A stretch of DNA of 64,000 nt from Rhodospirillaceae bacterium (GCA_002720855.1 PBIN01000015.1:186001-250000); one strand, 5' to 3'; positions 52,752-62,990 are shown, counted from the stretch's first letter. Program-made: numbers and translations. The notes: generated from the letters alone by a model not told the origin.

Positions 52752-53414
52752 ATGGAAGCTCTGTTGTTCTTTTTTAAAGGCATCGCCGCAGGTTTCATTG
52801 TCGCGATCCCGGTTGGCCCCGTAGCGATGTTGTGTATTCGCCGTACATTGGCGAGAAACGTAATGGCTGGCTATGCAACAGGATTAGGCGCAGCCATTGC
52901 CGACACCCTTTACGCTATAGTCGCTGCTTACGGCATCAGTTTTATCGCCGACATCTTGTTCAACAATGATTTCTGGTTCCGCATCGTTGGCGGCATCATT
53001 CTTTGCCTTATGGCGGTCCGGATGATATTTGGCACGCCCAGGGAATCCAAAACCCAGGACACGGATAAACCGTTTGGTGATTTTGCTTCCGCATTGGTTA
53101 TCACGGGGACCAATCCAATTACCGTCATCGCGTTCGGTGTAATTTTTACCTCCATTGGTGTTGCCACTGCCGGGCAGCGCTATGAATGGGCTGAAGCCTT
53201 GATCGCTGGTGTTTTTGTTGGCTCATCCGCCTGGTGGGCGTTCCTCGCGGGAATCGCAGCAATTTGCCGCCGATCCGTGGGAACAATATCGCTTACATGG
53301 ATTAATCGTGTGTCGGCCGCGGTAATTCTCGGCTGCGGCGTGCTCATCCTGCTCGCCGCGATAGCACCGGAGAGTCAATTCGGCACACTAATTGCTTTTC
53401 CCGAACCGTCTTAA
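52752..53414 (+). CDS. LysE/RhtB family exporter
   Basis: 220 residues with about six membrane helices. The family start is plain: FFFKGIAAGFIVAIPVGPVAMLCIRRTL, followed by GLGAAIADTLYA and GTNPITVIAFGVIF. LysE proteins export amino acids or small products. It is 11 nt after the partner gene, so it may carry the product of the DUF692 pair or be an unrelated operon passenger. Confidence 0.88.
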   Translation: MEALLFFFKGIAAGFIVAIPVGPVAMLCIRRTLARNVMAGYATGLGAAIADTLYAIVAAYGISFIADILFNNDFWFRIVGGIILCLMAVRMIFGTPRESKTQDTDKPFGDFASALVITGTNPITVIAFGVIFTSIGVATAGQRYEWAEALIAGVFVGSSAWWAFLAGIAAICRRSVGTISLTWINRVSAAVILGCGVLILLAAIAPESQFGTLIAFPEPS

Positions 53415-53429
53415 CAACGGAAACCGTTT

Positions 53430-54503
53430 TTATTTGGCCGGCGCTTCTACCGCCATCGTGAGATATTGCTCATCGTCTTCGTCTGCCTCAATCGGCTGCA
53501 CACCAAAGAGATGTTCAGCAATCTGTACAGCATTGAGGGCGGCCCCTTTTCGCAGATTGTCGGACACACACCAAAACGACAGACCATGCTTTATGGTTGG
53601 ATCCTTTCGGATGCGGCTTACATACACCATGTCGTCACCAGCGCATTCGACCGGGGTTACATAGCCTTCGTCGGCACGATGATCGATCACAGTAACACCT
53701 GGCATTGCGCGCAAAAGCCCCCGCGCCTGTTCGACACTGAGTTCATTCGCAAATTCAACATTCACCGATTCAGCATGACCAACAAAGACCGGCACACGAA
53801 CACATGTCGCATTGACCTTGATGTCGCGGTCGAGAATCTTGTTTGTCTCAACCCGCATTTTCCATTCTTCCTTGGTGTGACCATCATCCATAAAGACGTC
53901 GATATGTGGGATGACATTGAAGGCCATCTGTTTAGTGAATTGGTCGGGAACGATTTGATCATTCACAAATATTCCACGTGTCTGGTTAAACAATTCATCC
54001 ATACCAGCCTTTCCGGCGCCTGAAACAGATTGATAAGTCGACACGACAACGCGACGAATTTTTGCTGCATCATGCAATGGCTTGAGGGCCACCACCATCT
54101 GGATGGTCGAACAATTAGGATTGGCTATAATATTTCGCTTTGTATGACGCTCGATTGCTTCGGGATTAACTTCGGGCACGACCAACGGCACGTCGGGTTC
54201 CATACGAAACTGCGATGTGTTGTCGATCACGACGCAGCCAGCCTCAGCGGCGCGCGGTGCGTGAACAGCGGAAACCTTTGAACCAGGCGAAAACAGGCCC
54301 ACGTCAAATCCCGTGAAATCAAAATCGTCGAGCGCTTTGACCTTGAGGATATCCTTTTCCCCAAAAGAAACCTCGCGCCCGGAAGAGCGCTCAGATGCCA
54401 ATGCAACGATATCGTCGATTGGAAATGCGCGCTCCGAGAGCGTCTGTAATATTTCACGGCCAACATTGCCCGTCGCTCCGACAACGGCGACTTTATACCC
54501 CAT
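53430..54503 (-). CDS. asd: aspartate-semialdehyde dehydrogenase
   Basis: Common step to lysine, methionine and threonine. 357 residues. NADP site VAVVGATGNVGREIL, catalytic Cys in NPNCSTIQMVVAL, and catalytic His-Arg region HPIDVFMDDGHTKEEWKM-type segment (IPHIDVFMDDGHT) and VGHAESVNVEF. ATG 54503 is chosen because MGYKVAVVG matches the family start and AGGAATA lies upstream; the frame extends to 54548. It converges on lysE. Confidence 0.96.
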   Translation of the reverse strand: MGYKVAVVGATGNVGREILQTLSERAFPIDDIVALASERSSGREVSFGEKDILKVKALDDFDFTGFDVGLFSPGSKVSAVHAPRAAEAGCVVIDNTSQFRMEPDVPLVVPEVNPEAIERHTKRNIIANPNCSTIQMVVALKPLHDAAKIRRVVVSTYQSVSGAGKAGMDELFNQTRGIFVNDQIVPDQFTKQMAFNVIPHIDVFMDDGHTKEEWKMRVETNKILDRDIKVNATCVRVPVFVGHAESVNVEFANELSVEQARGLLRAMPGVTVIDHRADEGYVTPVECAGDDMVYVSRIRKDPTIKHGLSFWCVSDNLRKGAALNAVQIAEHLFGVQPIEADEDDEQYLTMAVEAPAK

Positions 54504-54603
54504 AGTCCTATTCCTGTTTCCAACGCATATGCAGGAAACGTCCTGCAAATCGAGGCGTTGACTTACGATCCTATACCCGGATTTTCAAGCGATGATTTTG
54601 CCA

Positions 54604-54647
54604 AAAAAGAAAAACCGGGAGCTCACCGATATAGCAAGATCCCGGTT
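54604..54647 (-). terminator. rho-independent terminator after the small secreted protein
   Basis: On the minus strand AACCGGGA (54640-54647) and TCCCGGTT (54613-54620) pair across a 19-nt loop, then TTTCTTTTTT follows. Confidence 0.8.
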
Positions 54648-54670
54648 AAAATCTGCTTATCGGTTTATTT

Positions 54671-54835
54671 TCAGCCGCCAGGTTTAGGCACCGGCGTCAT
54701 AATCGGCATTTCAGCCGTTGTAACCGGCTTTGAAATACTGACTGACTTGCCATGGCCTCCGCTACAGGCGTGTGCTGCTGTAACCGTTGCGAGCGCGAAA
54801 AATCCCGCCGCCGTGACGCTCAGAAGAAACTTCAT
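54671..54835 (-). CDS. small secreted protein, 54 residues
   Basis: Signal peptide MKFLLSVTAAGFFALATVTAAHA, then a 31-residue mature part starting CSGGHGKSVS and ending MTPVPKPGG. The Cys directly after the cleavage site is lipobox-like (AHAC), but His at -2 is unusual, so lipidation is uncertain. A clear GGAG sits seven bases before ATG 54835, and a terminator follows. Short Cys-Gly proteins of this kind with a pro-rich tail occur in alphaproteobacteria; no function is known. Confidence 0.75.
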   Translation of the reverse strand: MKFLLSVTAAGFFALATVTAAHACSGGHGKSVSISKPVTTAEMPIMTPVPKPGG

Positions 54836-54908
54836 GGGTAACTCCTTTCCAGAGAAATCACTTAATAACCTTAAAACTGTTCTGCAATTCCGCCAAGAAG
54901 AATCGCAT

Positions 54909-56021
54909 TCACGAAGCAGAGATTTTTTCGAGCTCCGCAATTACAGCGTTGCCCATATCCTCCGTAGATACCAGCTGCTTGCCCTCCGACATGATATCAC
55001 CGGTTCGCAATCCGGCATCGAGAACGGTCTCCACCGCAGCCTCAACATTGTCTGCGTCCTCAGCCATATCAAACGAGTAGCGCAGCATCATCGCAAAGCT
55101 CAGCATCATCGCCAACGGATTCGCTTTGCCCTGCCCCGCAATATCGGGCGCTGTGCCATGCACCGGTTCATAGAGAGCATAGCGTTTACCGTTTTCATCA
55201 GGCGCTCCAAGTGACGCCGAAGGCAGCATCCCGAGCGATCCTGTCGCCATTGAAGCGCAATCTGACAAAATGTCGCCGAACATGTTCGTTGTGACGATGA
55301 CGTCGAACTGCTTGGGGTCGCGAACAAGTTGCATCGCAGCATTATCGACCAACATGTGCGAAAGCTCGATATCAGGATAGTCCGGCGCTATGCGAACAAC
55401 TTCCTCACGCCACATCTTGGTACTCTCCAGGACATTGGCTTTATCTATAGAGCACAGCTTTTTGCCGCGCTTCTGAGCTAATTCGAAACCAACGCGAGCG
55501 ATACGTTCTACTTCAGGTGTCGTGTAAACCAACGAGTTGTAGCCCTTTTTTGTACCGTCTGGCAGGTCCTCAACACCACGCGGCTCGCCAAAATATATTC
55601 CGCCGGTAAGTTCGCGAACGATCAGGATATCGAGCCCAGCAACGATTTCGTGTTTCAGGCTCGATGCATCAGCAAGCGCGTCAAACACAATCGCCGGCCG
55701 CAAATTGGCAAACAAACCGAGGTCCTTGCGGATGCGAAGCAAGCCCGCTTCGGGACGGATATCAAAATCGACATCGTCCCATTTTGGACCCCCGACGGCA
55801 CCCAACAATACGGCGTCAGCCGCCTTTGCCGCATCGATGGTTTCGTCTTTCATCGGAACGCCATGAGCATCGATACACGCGCCACCGATAATGTCCTCTT
55901 CAGTGTCAAAGGTGACTTGGCGATTACTTTCCATCCAGTCCATTACGCGCCGGACTTCGCCCAAAACCTCGGGCCCGATCCCGTCGCCGGGCAACATCAA
56001 TACCTTTTTATTGGCAGCCAT
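54909..56021 (-). CDS. leuB: 3-isopropylmalate dehydrogenase
   Basis: 370 residues, normal length. N-terminal [11 protein letters not shown]; substrate loop [14 protein letters not shown]; metal residues in [12 protein letters not shown] and [20 protein letters not shown] region [20 protein letters not shown] terminator separates it from leuD, so it likely has its own promoter. Confidence 0.98.
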   Translation of the reverse strand: MAANKKVLMLPGDGIGPEVLGEVRRVMDWMESNRQVTFDTEEDIIGGACIDAHGVPMKDETIDAAKAADAVLLGAVGGPKWDDVDFDIRPEAGLLRIRKDLGLFANLRPAIVFDALADASSLKHEIVAGLDILIVRELTGGIYFGEPRGVEDLPDGTKKGYNSLVYTTPEVERIARVGFELAQKRGKKLCSIDKANVLESTKMWREEVVRIAPDYPDIELSHMLVDNAAMQLVRDPKQFDVIVTTNMFGDILSDCASMATGSLGMLPSASLGAPDENGKRYALYEPVHGTAPDIAGQGKANPLAMMLSFAMMLRYSFDMAEDADNVEAAVETVLDAGLRTGDIMSEGKQLVSTEDMGNAVIAELEKISAS

Positions 56022-56110
56022 ACTGATCTTCCTTGTTTGCGCCGAAAATTTCCGCGCGAAGCTCTACCATACGGAACCCGATGATGGGAGTCCCTGAAAC
56101 ACAAACCCAT

Positions 56111-56138
56111 AAAAAAGGGCGGGCCCGAAGGCCCGCCC
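56111..56138 (-). terminator. rho-independent terminator after leuD
   Basis: On the minus strand GGGCGGGCC-TTCG-GGCCCGCCC followed by six T. It lies 26 nt after the leuD stop. Confidence 0.92.
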
Positions 56139-56163
56139 CGATTTGCATCGGAATTATCGAGCG

Positions 56164-56778
56164 CTATGCATAGAGCCAGGGCTCTGACGCTTTCTGTTTT
56201 TCTTCGTAGGACTCAATCGAGGATTCTTTCTGCAAGGTCAAACCGATGTCATCCAAACCATTAAGCAGGCAGTGCTTCTTAAAAGGATCGACATCGAATG
56301 TAATTTTCTCGCCATCGGAATTTGTAATTTCCTGATTCTCAAGGTCTACAGTCATTGTGGAGTTGGCGCCACGATCGGCACTTTCCATGAGCATCTCAAG
56401 CTCCTCTGGCGAAACCTTGATCAACAAAATTCCATTCTTGGAGCTGTTATTGAAAAAGATATCAGCGAAATCCGTTGAAATAACGCAACGAATTCCAAAA
56501 TCCGCGAGGGCCCAGGGTGCATGTTCCCGTGACGATCCACAGCCAAAATTATGGCCCGCCACAAGAATTTCTGCATTTCGATAGGCTGGCTTGTTCAAAA
56601 CAAAGTCGGGATTCTCTTCACCAGTCTCTGGATCATACCGAAGTGGATCAAACAGGTTCTTACCAAGCCCTGTCCGCGTCAGCGTTTTAAGAAAACGCGC
56701 TGGAATAATTTTATCGGTGTCGCAATTGACGATCGGCAACGGCGCCGCCACGGCAGTGAGTTTTGTGAATTTTTCCAT
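56164..56778 (-). CDS. leuD: 3-isopropylmalate dehydratase small subunit
   Basis: 204 residues. [17 protein letters not shown], then [26 protein letters not shown] carrying the substrate-binding loop. Eleven nt after leuC. Confidence 0.97.
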   Translation of the reverse strand: MEKFTKLTAVAAPLPIVNCDTDKIIPARFLKTLTRTGLGKNLFDPLRYDPETGEENPDFVLNKPAYRNAEILVAGHNFGCGSSREHAPWALADFGIRCVISTDFADIFFNNSSKNGILLIKVSPEELEMLMESADRGANSTMTVDLENQEITNSDGEKITFDVDPFKKHCLLNGLDDIGLTLQKESSIESYEEKQKASEPWLYA

Positions 56779-56789
56779 TTTGGCGTCTC

Positions 56790-58211
56790 CTATTTCATCA
56801 AATCACGAACATCGGTCAAATGACCGGCAATCGCTGCTGCTGCAGCCATCATTGGGCTAACAAGATGGGTTCGCCCACCCGGACCCTGACGGCCTTCAAA
56901 ATTTCGATTGGAGGTCGACGCAGACCGCTCCCCCGGCTGTAGCATGTCGCCATTCATCGCCAGACACATTGAGCAACCAGGCTCGCGCCAGTGGAATCCG
57001 GCTTCGGTAAATATCTTGTCGAGGCCCTCTTCCTCCGCTTGCAGTTTCACCAGACCTGAACCCGGCACAACCATCGCATAGACGGAATCCGCTACCCTAC
57101 GGCCCTTGGCAACTTCTGCGGCAGCGCGCATATCTTCAATACGCGAGTTCGTGCAGGACCCTATAAATACCTTATCGACGGCAATTTCGGTCATCTTTGT
57201 TCCGGGTTTGAGATCCATATATTCCAGTGAACGTTCCATCGCCGAGCGCCGATTCTCATCTTCGACATCAGCCGGATTCGGAACCTCTCCGGTAATTCCT
57301 ATCTCGTCCTCTGGGCTCGTTCCCCAGGTCACTTGTGGCACAATTTCAGAGACGTCGAGCTCGACTTCGGTATCATATTGCGCGCCAGGATCGGATGGCA
57401 GCTGACTCCATTTTTCAACAGCCATTTCCCATTGAGCGCCTTTCGGGCATTGCGGGCGACCCTTAAGATATTCAAATGTCTTCTCGTCTGGGGCAACAAG
57501 TCCCGCCCGGGCGCCACCCTCAATCGTCATATTACAAACTGTCATGCGGCCTTCCATCGACAGTTCTTCAATGGCTGACCCCGCATATTCGATGACATGA
57601 CCGGTACCGCCAGCAGTTCCGATTTTGCCGATGATCGCCAAAACCAGATCTTTGCCGGAACAGCCCGTGGGCAGAGAACCATTGACGGTAATGCGCATAT
57701 TTTTCGCAGGGCGCTGAATTAGTGTTTGCGTTGCAAGAACGTGCTCGACCTCAGATGTTCCAACGCCAAAAGCGAGTGCCCCAAACGCACCATGAGTCGC
57801 AGTATGGGAATCACCACATACCAGCGTCACTCCAGGTTGAGTGAAACCTTGTTCAGGCCCGATTACATGGACAATACCCTGACGTTCGTCATTGATGGAA
57901 AAAAATGGAAGACCGAATTCCTTGGCATTCTTTTCCAGAACTTCCAGCTGAATTCGGGATTCATCGTCTTCAATTTCATCGACACCACCGCGGCCCGGAG
58001 TCGTGGGTACGTTGTGATCGGGAACGCAAAGATTCGCTGCCGGGCGCCGCGCCTTTCGTCCCGTTTGCCGCAAGCCATCAAAAGCCTGCGCACTGGTAAT
58101 TTCATGAATAAGCTGCCGATCAATATAGATCAGGCATGTTCCGTCATCCTGTTCATCAACCAGATGACTTTCCCAAATTTTATCGAATAATGTCTTTGGT
58201 TTCGACACCAT
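56790..58211 (-). CDS. leuC: 3-isopropylmalate dehydratase large subunit
   Basis: 473 residues. Isomerises isopropylmalate with LeuD. 4Fe-4S cluster Cys are in [13 protein letters not shown] and [29 protein letters not shown] is the family signature. Normal length. Ribosome site GAGGGAG before the ATG; only 50 nt separate it from rplS, without a strong terminator. Confidence 0.98.
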   Translation of the reverse strand: MVSKPKTLFDKIWESHLVDEQDDGTCLIYIDRQLIHEITSAQAFDGLRQTGRKARRPAANLCVPDHNVPTTPGRGGVDEIEDDESRIQLEVLEKNAKEFGLPFFSINDERQGIVHVIGPEQGFTQPGVTLVCGDSHTATHGAFGALAFGVGTSEVEHVLATQTLIQRPAKNMRITVNGSLPTGCSGKDLVLAIIGKIGTAGGTGHVIEYAGSAIEELSMEGRMTVCNMTIEGGARAGLVAPDEKTFEYLKGRPQCPKGAQWEMAVEKWSQLPSDPGAQYDTEVELDVSEIVPQVTWGTSPEDEIGITGEVPNPADVEDENRRSAMERSLEYMDLKPGTKMTEIAVDKVFIGSCTNSRIEDMRAAAEVAKGRRVADSVYAMVVPGSGLVKLQAEEEGLDKIFTEAGFHWREPGCSMCLAMNGDMLQPGERSASTSNRNFEGRQGPGGRTHLVSPMMAAAAAIAGHLTDVRDLMK

Positions 58212-58261
58212 CGTCTCCCTCTGTCAATCTATTAACTGTCTGTTATAAAACAGCATTTTAG

Positions 58262-58822
58262 TTACTTCTCTTCGTCTTTCTTTTCTTCAGAAGCTACTTC
58301 TTCGCTGGCGGTCTCTTCCGCAGTAGCGTCTTCAGCTGCGGTTTCCGCTGCTGTTTCCTCCACTACCGCTTCAGTGACTGTCGTCTCCTCCACTTCTGGC
58401 AACGCCTCATCGGAAGCAACCGCGACCTCCTCGGCATTTGCGATTTGATCCGCTCCCACGCGACGTTCGACTTTTTCGGCGATACGCGCCTTTTTGCCAC
58501 GCAGTTCACGCAGATAGTAAAGTTTTGCACGCCGAACGGCACCGCGGCGAACAACTTCTATCTGTTCAACCCGCGGCGAATAGAGCGGAAAAACACGTTC
58601 CACGCCTTCGCCATAAGAAATCTTGCGCACTGTAAACGCCGAGTTAAGCCCGGCGTTCTTGCGGGCAAGGCAGACGCCTTCAAACACCTGAATACGTTCC
58701 CGCGTTCCCTCAACGACCTTCACATGGACACGCAACGTATCGCCGGCGCCGAATTCCGGAACCTCCCGCTCAGCGGTAAGTTTGCTGATCTCTTCTTGTT
58801 CCAGCTCTTCGATAATATTCAT
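58262..58822 (-). CDS. rplS: 50S ribosomal protein L19 with an acidic tail
   Basis: L19 core spans residues 1-120 ([71 protein letters not shown]; given here as landmarks). About 65 residues of Glu/Ala/Thr/Val repeats follow (for example [18 protein letters not shown]) and the end is EKKDEEK. L19 is usually about 115-125. It lies 4 nt after trmD, last of ffh-rpsP-rimM-trmD-rplS. Confidence 0.95.
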   Translation of the reverse strand: MNIIEELEQEEISKLTAEREVPEFGAGDTLRVHVKVVEGTRERIQVFEGVCLARKNAGLNSAFTVRKISYGEGVERVFPLYSPRVEQIEVVRRGAVRRAKLYYLRELRGKKARIAEKVERRVGADQIANAEEVAVASDEALPEVEETTVTEAVVEETAAETAAEDATAEETASEEVASEEKKDEEK

Positions 58823-58826
58823 GGTC

Positions 58827-59540
58827 TTATTCCTTTATCGCCATATGGCGTTCCTGATACCTGTTCCACAGGTCAGGACGCCGTTCTTGAGTAATTTTTT
58901 CAGCAGCCTCACGCCGCCAGTTCTTGATCTTCTCGTGATGCCCGCTCAACAAGAGCTCAGGCACTTTGTTGCCCTGCCAGTCGACCGGACGTGTGTAATG
59001 AGGATATTCCAGTAAGTCCTCTTCAAAACTTTCTTCGCTTAGCGATTTATCCTGACCGATTACCCCTGGGATCAATCGTACACAGGCATCAATCAGTGAG
59101 ACGGCTGCGGGTTCACCGCCCGAAAGGACAAAATCGCCGATGCTTATTTGCTCCAGATCGAGAACATCTAACACACGTTCATCGATACCTTCGAAACGAC
59201 CGCACAGAACCGTAATCTCTGCTTCCGCCGCCAGTCCGCGCACACGTTCCTGATCGAGACGTCGCCCGCGAGGCGTCAGGTAAATTGGTCTGGTCTTGGA
59301 TTGAACAGCTTCCAAAGCTCTCGCGACGACGTCCGCCCGCATCACCATGCCAGCGCCTCCACCAAATGGAGCGTCATCAACGGTCGCGTGTTTGTCATCT
59401 GCAAAGTCACGAATATCCGTCGCCTCAAGCGCCCAAAGACCCTGATCCAACGCTTTTCCGGCCAACGAATAACCCAGCGGGCCCGGGAACATTTCCGGAA
59501 ACAATGTGAGTACTTTCGCAGTCCAAAGAGGTGAACTCAT
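58827..59540 (-). CDS. trmD: tRNA (guanine-37-N1)-methyltransferase
   Basis: 237 residues. TrmD knot region: [24 protein letters not shown] and [12 protein letters not shown] are diagnostic; [31 protein letters not shown] is the conserved C-terminal stretch, given here for recognition in short form. Start overlaps the rimM stop as ATGA. Confidence 0.97.
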   Translation of the reverse strand: MSSPLWTAKVLTLFPEMFPGPLGYSLAGKALDQGLWALEATDIRDFADDKHATVDDAPFGGGAGMVMRADVVARALEAVQSKTRPIYLTPRGRRLDQERVRGLAAEAEITVLCGRFEGIDERVLDVLDLEQISIGDFVLSGGEPAAVSLIDACVRLIPGVIGQDKSLSEESFEEDLLEYPHYTRPVDWQGNKVPELLLSGHHEKIKNWRREAAEKITQERRPDLWNRYQERHMAIKE

Positions 59541-60124
59541 TGCAAATCCCCCCTTCCTTCTGAACCTCGGTCGGGGTCCTCACTTGTTACAGGTTCCAAA
59601 AGTCCTGCGGGCGGATCAATAATCAAGTTCCCTGCGTCAATATCAACTGATGGAACCACCTCTTGCGTAAATGGTACCAAAGTTGACCCACCTCGGCGCT
59701 TCCCTATTTCGAGCATTGCGCCGGCGCCAAACTCCTGCACTGAAAGAACCTTGCCAAGCGATTTTCCATCGACTGTCTTGGCGGAGAGACCTACCAAGTC
59801 CTCCCAGTAGAATTCGTCGTCCGAGGCCGGCGGCAATACGTCACGCGACACATAAAGACGTAAACCCCGCAGCGCCTCAGCAGCGTTGCGATCGGTAACA
59901 CCTTTAATACGGGCTAATACTTGCGTCTTAGCCATACGTTTTGCCTCTAACTCAAACATGCGTTCGCCGTCCTCGTCGGTAACCGGCCCGTAGGCCGCGA
60001 CATCCATCGGCTCTTCCGTGTAGCTGTTGATACGGATTAATCCCTGCACACCATGCGCACCGGCGATACGGCCGACACAGATACGGTTCAGGGCGTCATC
60101 ACGTGCCATTTTCGGAAGACCCAT
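59537..60124 (-). CDS. rimM: 16S rRNA maturation protein RimM
   Basis: 195 residues. RimM barrel ([31 protein letters not shown]) and PRC barrel ([31 protein letters not shown], shown in short form). ATG 60124 is used, ATG 60109 is an alternative. The stretch GGAGGAA at the end of rpsP may serve as ribosome site at a longish spacing of 14 nt. Confidence 0.95.
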   Translation of the reverse strand: MGLPKMARDDALNRICVGRIAGAHGVQGLIRINSYTEEPMDVAAYGPVTDEDGERMFELEAKRMAKTQVLARIKGVTDRNAAEALRGLRLYVSRDVLPPASDDEFYWEDLVGLSAKTVDGKSLGKVLSVQEFGAGAMLEIGKRRGGSTLVPFTQEVVPSVDIDAGNLIIDPPAGLLEPVTSEDPDRGSEGRGDLQ

Positions 60125-60133
60125 CGTTCAGGA

Positions 60134-60568
60134 CTATTCCTCCTTCTTCTCTTCATCTTCCGCCGGCTCATCGGCGCTCGCCTCTTCTGCGGGAGCCTCA
60201 GCTTCCGCAGCAGCAGCCTCCTCGGCAGCCTTCTTGGCTTCTTCCTGTTCTTTCAGCCGTTCCAGTGTTTTGGCACGGGGTTTATCTTTCTTTGTTTGTT
60301 CCCTGCGTTCAGGCACCGGAATGATATCGGCCGCGCCAAGGAAGCGTGCGACACGGTCACTCGGCTTCGCACCATTCGACAACCAGTGCCGTACCCTTTC
60401 TTCATCGAACTGAATACGGTTGGGATCGTCGCGTTTGAGCATTGGATTATAAACTCCAATTCGCTCGATGAAGCGGCCATCACGCGGACTGCGCGAGTCG
60501 GCTACAACGATACGATAGAAAGGGCGTTTTTTCGCTCCCCCCCGGGATAGTCTGATTTTTAATGACAT
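60134..60568 (-). CDS. rpsP: 30S ribosomal protein S16 with an acidic tail
   Basis: S16 core at residues 1-85: [53 protein letters not shown]. About 60 further residues are charged: first [19 protein letters not shown], then Ala/Glu/Asp repeats ending EDEEKKEE. S16 is usually 80-90 in other bacteria; alphaproteobacterial ones are often longer. Sits between ffh and rimM. Confidence 0.96.
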   Translation of the reverse strand: MSLKIRLSRGGAKKRPFYRIVVADSRSPRDGRFIERIGVYNPMLKRDDPNRIQFDEERVRHWLSNGAKPSDRVARFLGAADIIPVPERREQTKKDKPRAKTLERLKEQEEAKKAAEEAAAAEAEAPAEEASADEPAEDEEKKEE

Positions 60569-60641
60569 TGGCTATTCGATTCCTTTTATGTCCTTACTCA
60601 TTGATATTTAAGTTGCTGTAATTACGATAAATTTCCAATTT

Positions 60642-61991
60642 CTACTGGCCCATCATGCCGGGCATCCCGTGACGCATCATGCCCTTCTGACCCAGCTTGT
60701 TCATGCGTTTCATCATTTTGCTCATTTGCTGGAACTGTTTCAGCAGACGGTTTACTTCCTGTACCGTCGTTCCAGCACCGGCAGCGACGCGACGGCGGCG
60801 CGATCCATTGAACAGCTTGGGATTTCGCCTTTCCTTGGGTGTCATCGACAAGATGATGGCCTCCTGCCGCGCAAGCGCCTTGTCATCGACGTTGGCCGCA
60901 CCCATCTGCGCCTTAACTTTTTGAGAACCTGGCAACATTCCCATAATGCCGCCCATTCCACCCATCTTTCGAACCTGCTGAAGCTGTTTTGCAAAATCTT
61001 CGAAATCAAACTGACCTTTTTGTATTTTTGCGGCGAGCTTCTCGGCTTCTTCTTCCTCTACAACTTCAGAAGCTTTTTCGACCAGCGTTACGACATCGCC
61101 CATCCCGAGTATGCGCGACGCAATTCTTTCCGGATGAAAGACCTCCAGCGCATCGAGTTTTTCGCCGGTACCCAACAGCTTGATTGGACATCCGGTAACC
61201 GCCCGAACGGACAGCGCTGCACCACCGCGCGCATCGCCGTCTATACGCGTCAATACAATGCCCGTGACATCGAGTTTCTGATGAAAGGCCTGCGCCGCAT
61301 TGACAGCGTCTTGGCCGGTCATCGCATCGGCAACAAACAGTGTTTCGACCGGCTTCGCAATTTCGTGTACCGATGCCGCTTCATCCATCAATTCATCATC
61401 AATATGGAGACGCCCGGCTGTATCGAGAAGCACCACGTCGTAGCCTTCTTTGCGTGCGGTATCCATCGCCCGCGTTGTAATCATTTCCGGAGTCTCGAAT
61501 GGAACGATTGGAAGGGTCGCGATGTCTGCATCCGTACCCAACACCTGAAGCTGTTGCTGTGCCGCGGGTCGACGAACGTCAAGCGACGCCATCAGTGTCT
61601 TTTTACGAAGCTGGTCTCGCAAATGGATAGCAACCTTGGCTGTCGAGGTCGTTTTACCGGAGCCCTGAAGGCCTACCATCATAATTGCAGCTGGCGGTGC
61701 AGCAGCCAGATTGATCTCGGCCTGATCGCCTCCCAGCATTTCTGTGAGGTGATCATTGACAATCTTAACGACCATCTGGCCCGGAGTGACGCTACGAACA
61801 ACTTCTTCGCCGACCGCCCGTTCACGAACCGCCTCTATGAAGTCTTTGACAACCGGCAATGCAACATCGGCTTCAAGCAACGCGACGCGAATTTCGCGCA
61901 GCGCGGAAGTCACGTCCGCTTCAGAAAGCGCGCCGCGCTTCTTCAGCGTGTCAAAGACGTCGGATAGCCGTGTGCTCAGCGTGTCAAACAT
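60642..61991 (-). CDS. ffh: signal recognition particle protein Ffh
   Basis: Binds 4.5S RNA and signal sequences in co-translational targeting. 449 residues: N domain, G domain with GLQGSGKTTSTAKVA, DTAGRLHIDDEL and TRIDGDARGGAALS, and M domain (methionine-rich end KMMKRMNKLGQKGMMRHGM, shown in part; MTPKERRNPKLFNGSRRRRVA RNA-binding block in short form). First gene of the minus operon. Confidence 0.98.
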   Translation of the reverse strand: MFDTLSTRLSDVFDTLKKRGALSEADVTSALREIRVALLEADVALPVVKDFIEAVRERAVGEEVVRSVTPGQMVVKIVNDHLTEMLGGDQAEINLAAAPPAAIMMVGLQGSGKTTSTAKVAIHLRDQLRKKTLMASLDVRRPAAQQQLQVLGTDADIATLPIVPFETPEMITTRAMDTARKEGYDVVLLDTAGRLHIDDELMDEAASVHEIAKPVETLFVADAMTGQDAVNAAQAFHQKLDVTGIVLTRIDGDARGGAALSVRAVTGCPIKLLGTGEKLDALEVFHPERIASRILGMGDVVTLVEKASEVVEEEEAEKLAAKIQKGQFDFEDFAKQLQQVRKMGGMGGIMGMLPGSQKVKAQMGAANVDDKALARQEAIILSMTPKERRNPKLFNGSRRRRVAAGAGTTVQEVNRLLKQFQQMSKMMKRMNKLGQKGMMRHGMPGMMGQ

Positions 61992-62103
61992 CGTTTCCGA
62001 TCAATAAATTTCGTTCAACGCAAAAAACACCGGTGTGCGAACACTCGCAGACCGATGGTCACCCCTGGGCGATAAAACCTTTACTGGCCTTGGGTTGAGC
62101 GGG

Positions 62104-62131
62104 AATTTAAGCCTGAATCAGAGAAAGTCAA
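62104..62131 (-). promoter_or_regulatory. sigma70-type promoter for ffh
   Basis: On the minus strand TTGACT (62126-62131) and TAAATT (62104-62109) are separated by 16 bp, 113 bp before the ffh ATG. Confidence 0.5.
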
Positions 62132-62189
62132 GCAAAAGCAGGGGGTCGATCCTTGACGAAAGCTAGGCGAAATGTGCCTAATTTGGATC

Positions 62190-62987
62190 ATGTCGGAACC
62201 ATCTGTATTTGCAGTTCTTCGCCACGCCGAGCGGATTTGGGCGATTCCTTCCATTCATGGCGATGCCGACAAGTTTCACGCCCTTCAAAAAACGATCTCC
62301 CAGAAATTTGGCCCCGGCGACCGACTGGTTTTTCTGGGCAATATTTTAGGGCGCGGCGAGCGGGTCAAAGAAACCGTTGATGCAGTACTAGCCTTCCGAC
62401 GTCTAATCCTTAGCCGCCGCAACATGCTTGGTCGTGACGTCGTTATGTTGCGGGGTGCGCAGGAGGAAATGTGGCAGAGGCTAATGCAGCTCCAATTCGC
62501 GGTAAACCCATCCGAAATTCTCGACTGGATGCTTGACCAGGGTATTGGAACGACACTGGAGGCGTACGATAGCGGGCCAGAAGATGCCAGAGCAGCAATT
62601 CGTCAGGGCGCAATGGCGGTAACCCATTGGACAACGAAGATACGCGCCGCATTTCAGGCTGCTGGCCATCAGGAATGGCTCAGTAGCTTGAAGCATGCGG
62701 CCTACACTCGTGACGGCACTCTTCTGTTTGTAAATCGGGGCATTGATCCGGAAAGACCCTTGGACGCGCAGGCAGATGAGTTCTGGTGGGGGGCGCATGC
62801 TTTCGACACCATAGAAACGTCATATAGTGGATTCGACAGGGTTGTTCGCGGCTTCGACCCCGCTGCACGAGGTTTAACCGAAACGCCGTACACGATTAGC
62901 TGCGATGGGGGTTGCGGCCGGGACGGAACCTTAATGGCTGCCTGTATGGACAATGAAGGAAATGTGCTCGAAATCGTGGAGGCATAA
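62190..62987 (+). CDS. calcineurin-like phosphatase family protein without metal ligands (pseudophosphatase)
   Basis: 265 residues with PPP-family layout in the right order: PSIHGDADKF, FLGNILGRGERV, LRGAQEEMW, FVNRGIDPERPLDAQ and a C-terminal SCDGGCGRDGTLMAACMDNEGNVL. Yet each metal block is changed: GDIHG is PSIHG, GDxxDRG is GNILGRG, GNHE is GAQE, the HAGID His is Asn, and the GHTP-type His is lost (RGFDP). So the fold is probably kept while dinuclear catalysis is lost. ATG 62190 is used; the frame opens at 62172. It is divergent from ffh and 3 nt before the DUF1194 gene. Confidence 0.75.
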   Translation: MSEPSVFAVLRHAERIWAIPSIHGDADKFHALQKTISQKFGPGDRLVFLGNILGRGERVKETVDAVLAFRRLILSRRNMLGRDVVMLRGAQEEMWQRLMQLQFAVNPSEILDWMLDQGIGTTLEAYDSGPEDARAAIRQGAMAVTHWTTKIRAAFQAAGHQEWLSSLKHAAYTRDGTLLFVNRGIDPERPLDAQADEFWWGAHAFDTIETSYSGFDRVVRGFDPAARGLTETPYTISCDGGCGRDGTLMAACMDNEGNVLEIVEA

Positions 62988-62990
62988 GCC

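Noticed and set aside
60669-61967. 432-codon open frame on the plus strand
   Set aside because: It lies exactly antisense to ffh, has no known domain, and its composition is that expected from the complement of a conserved gene.
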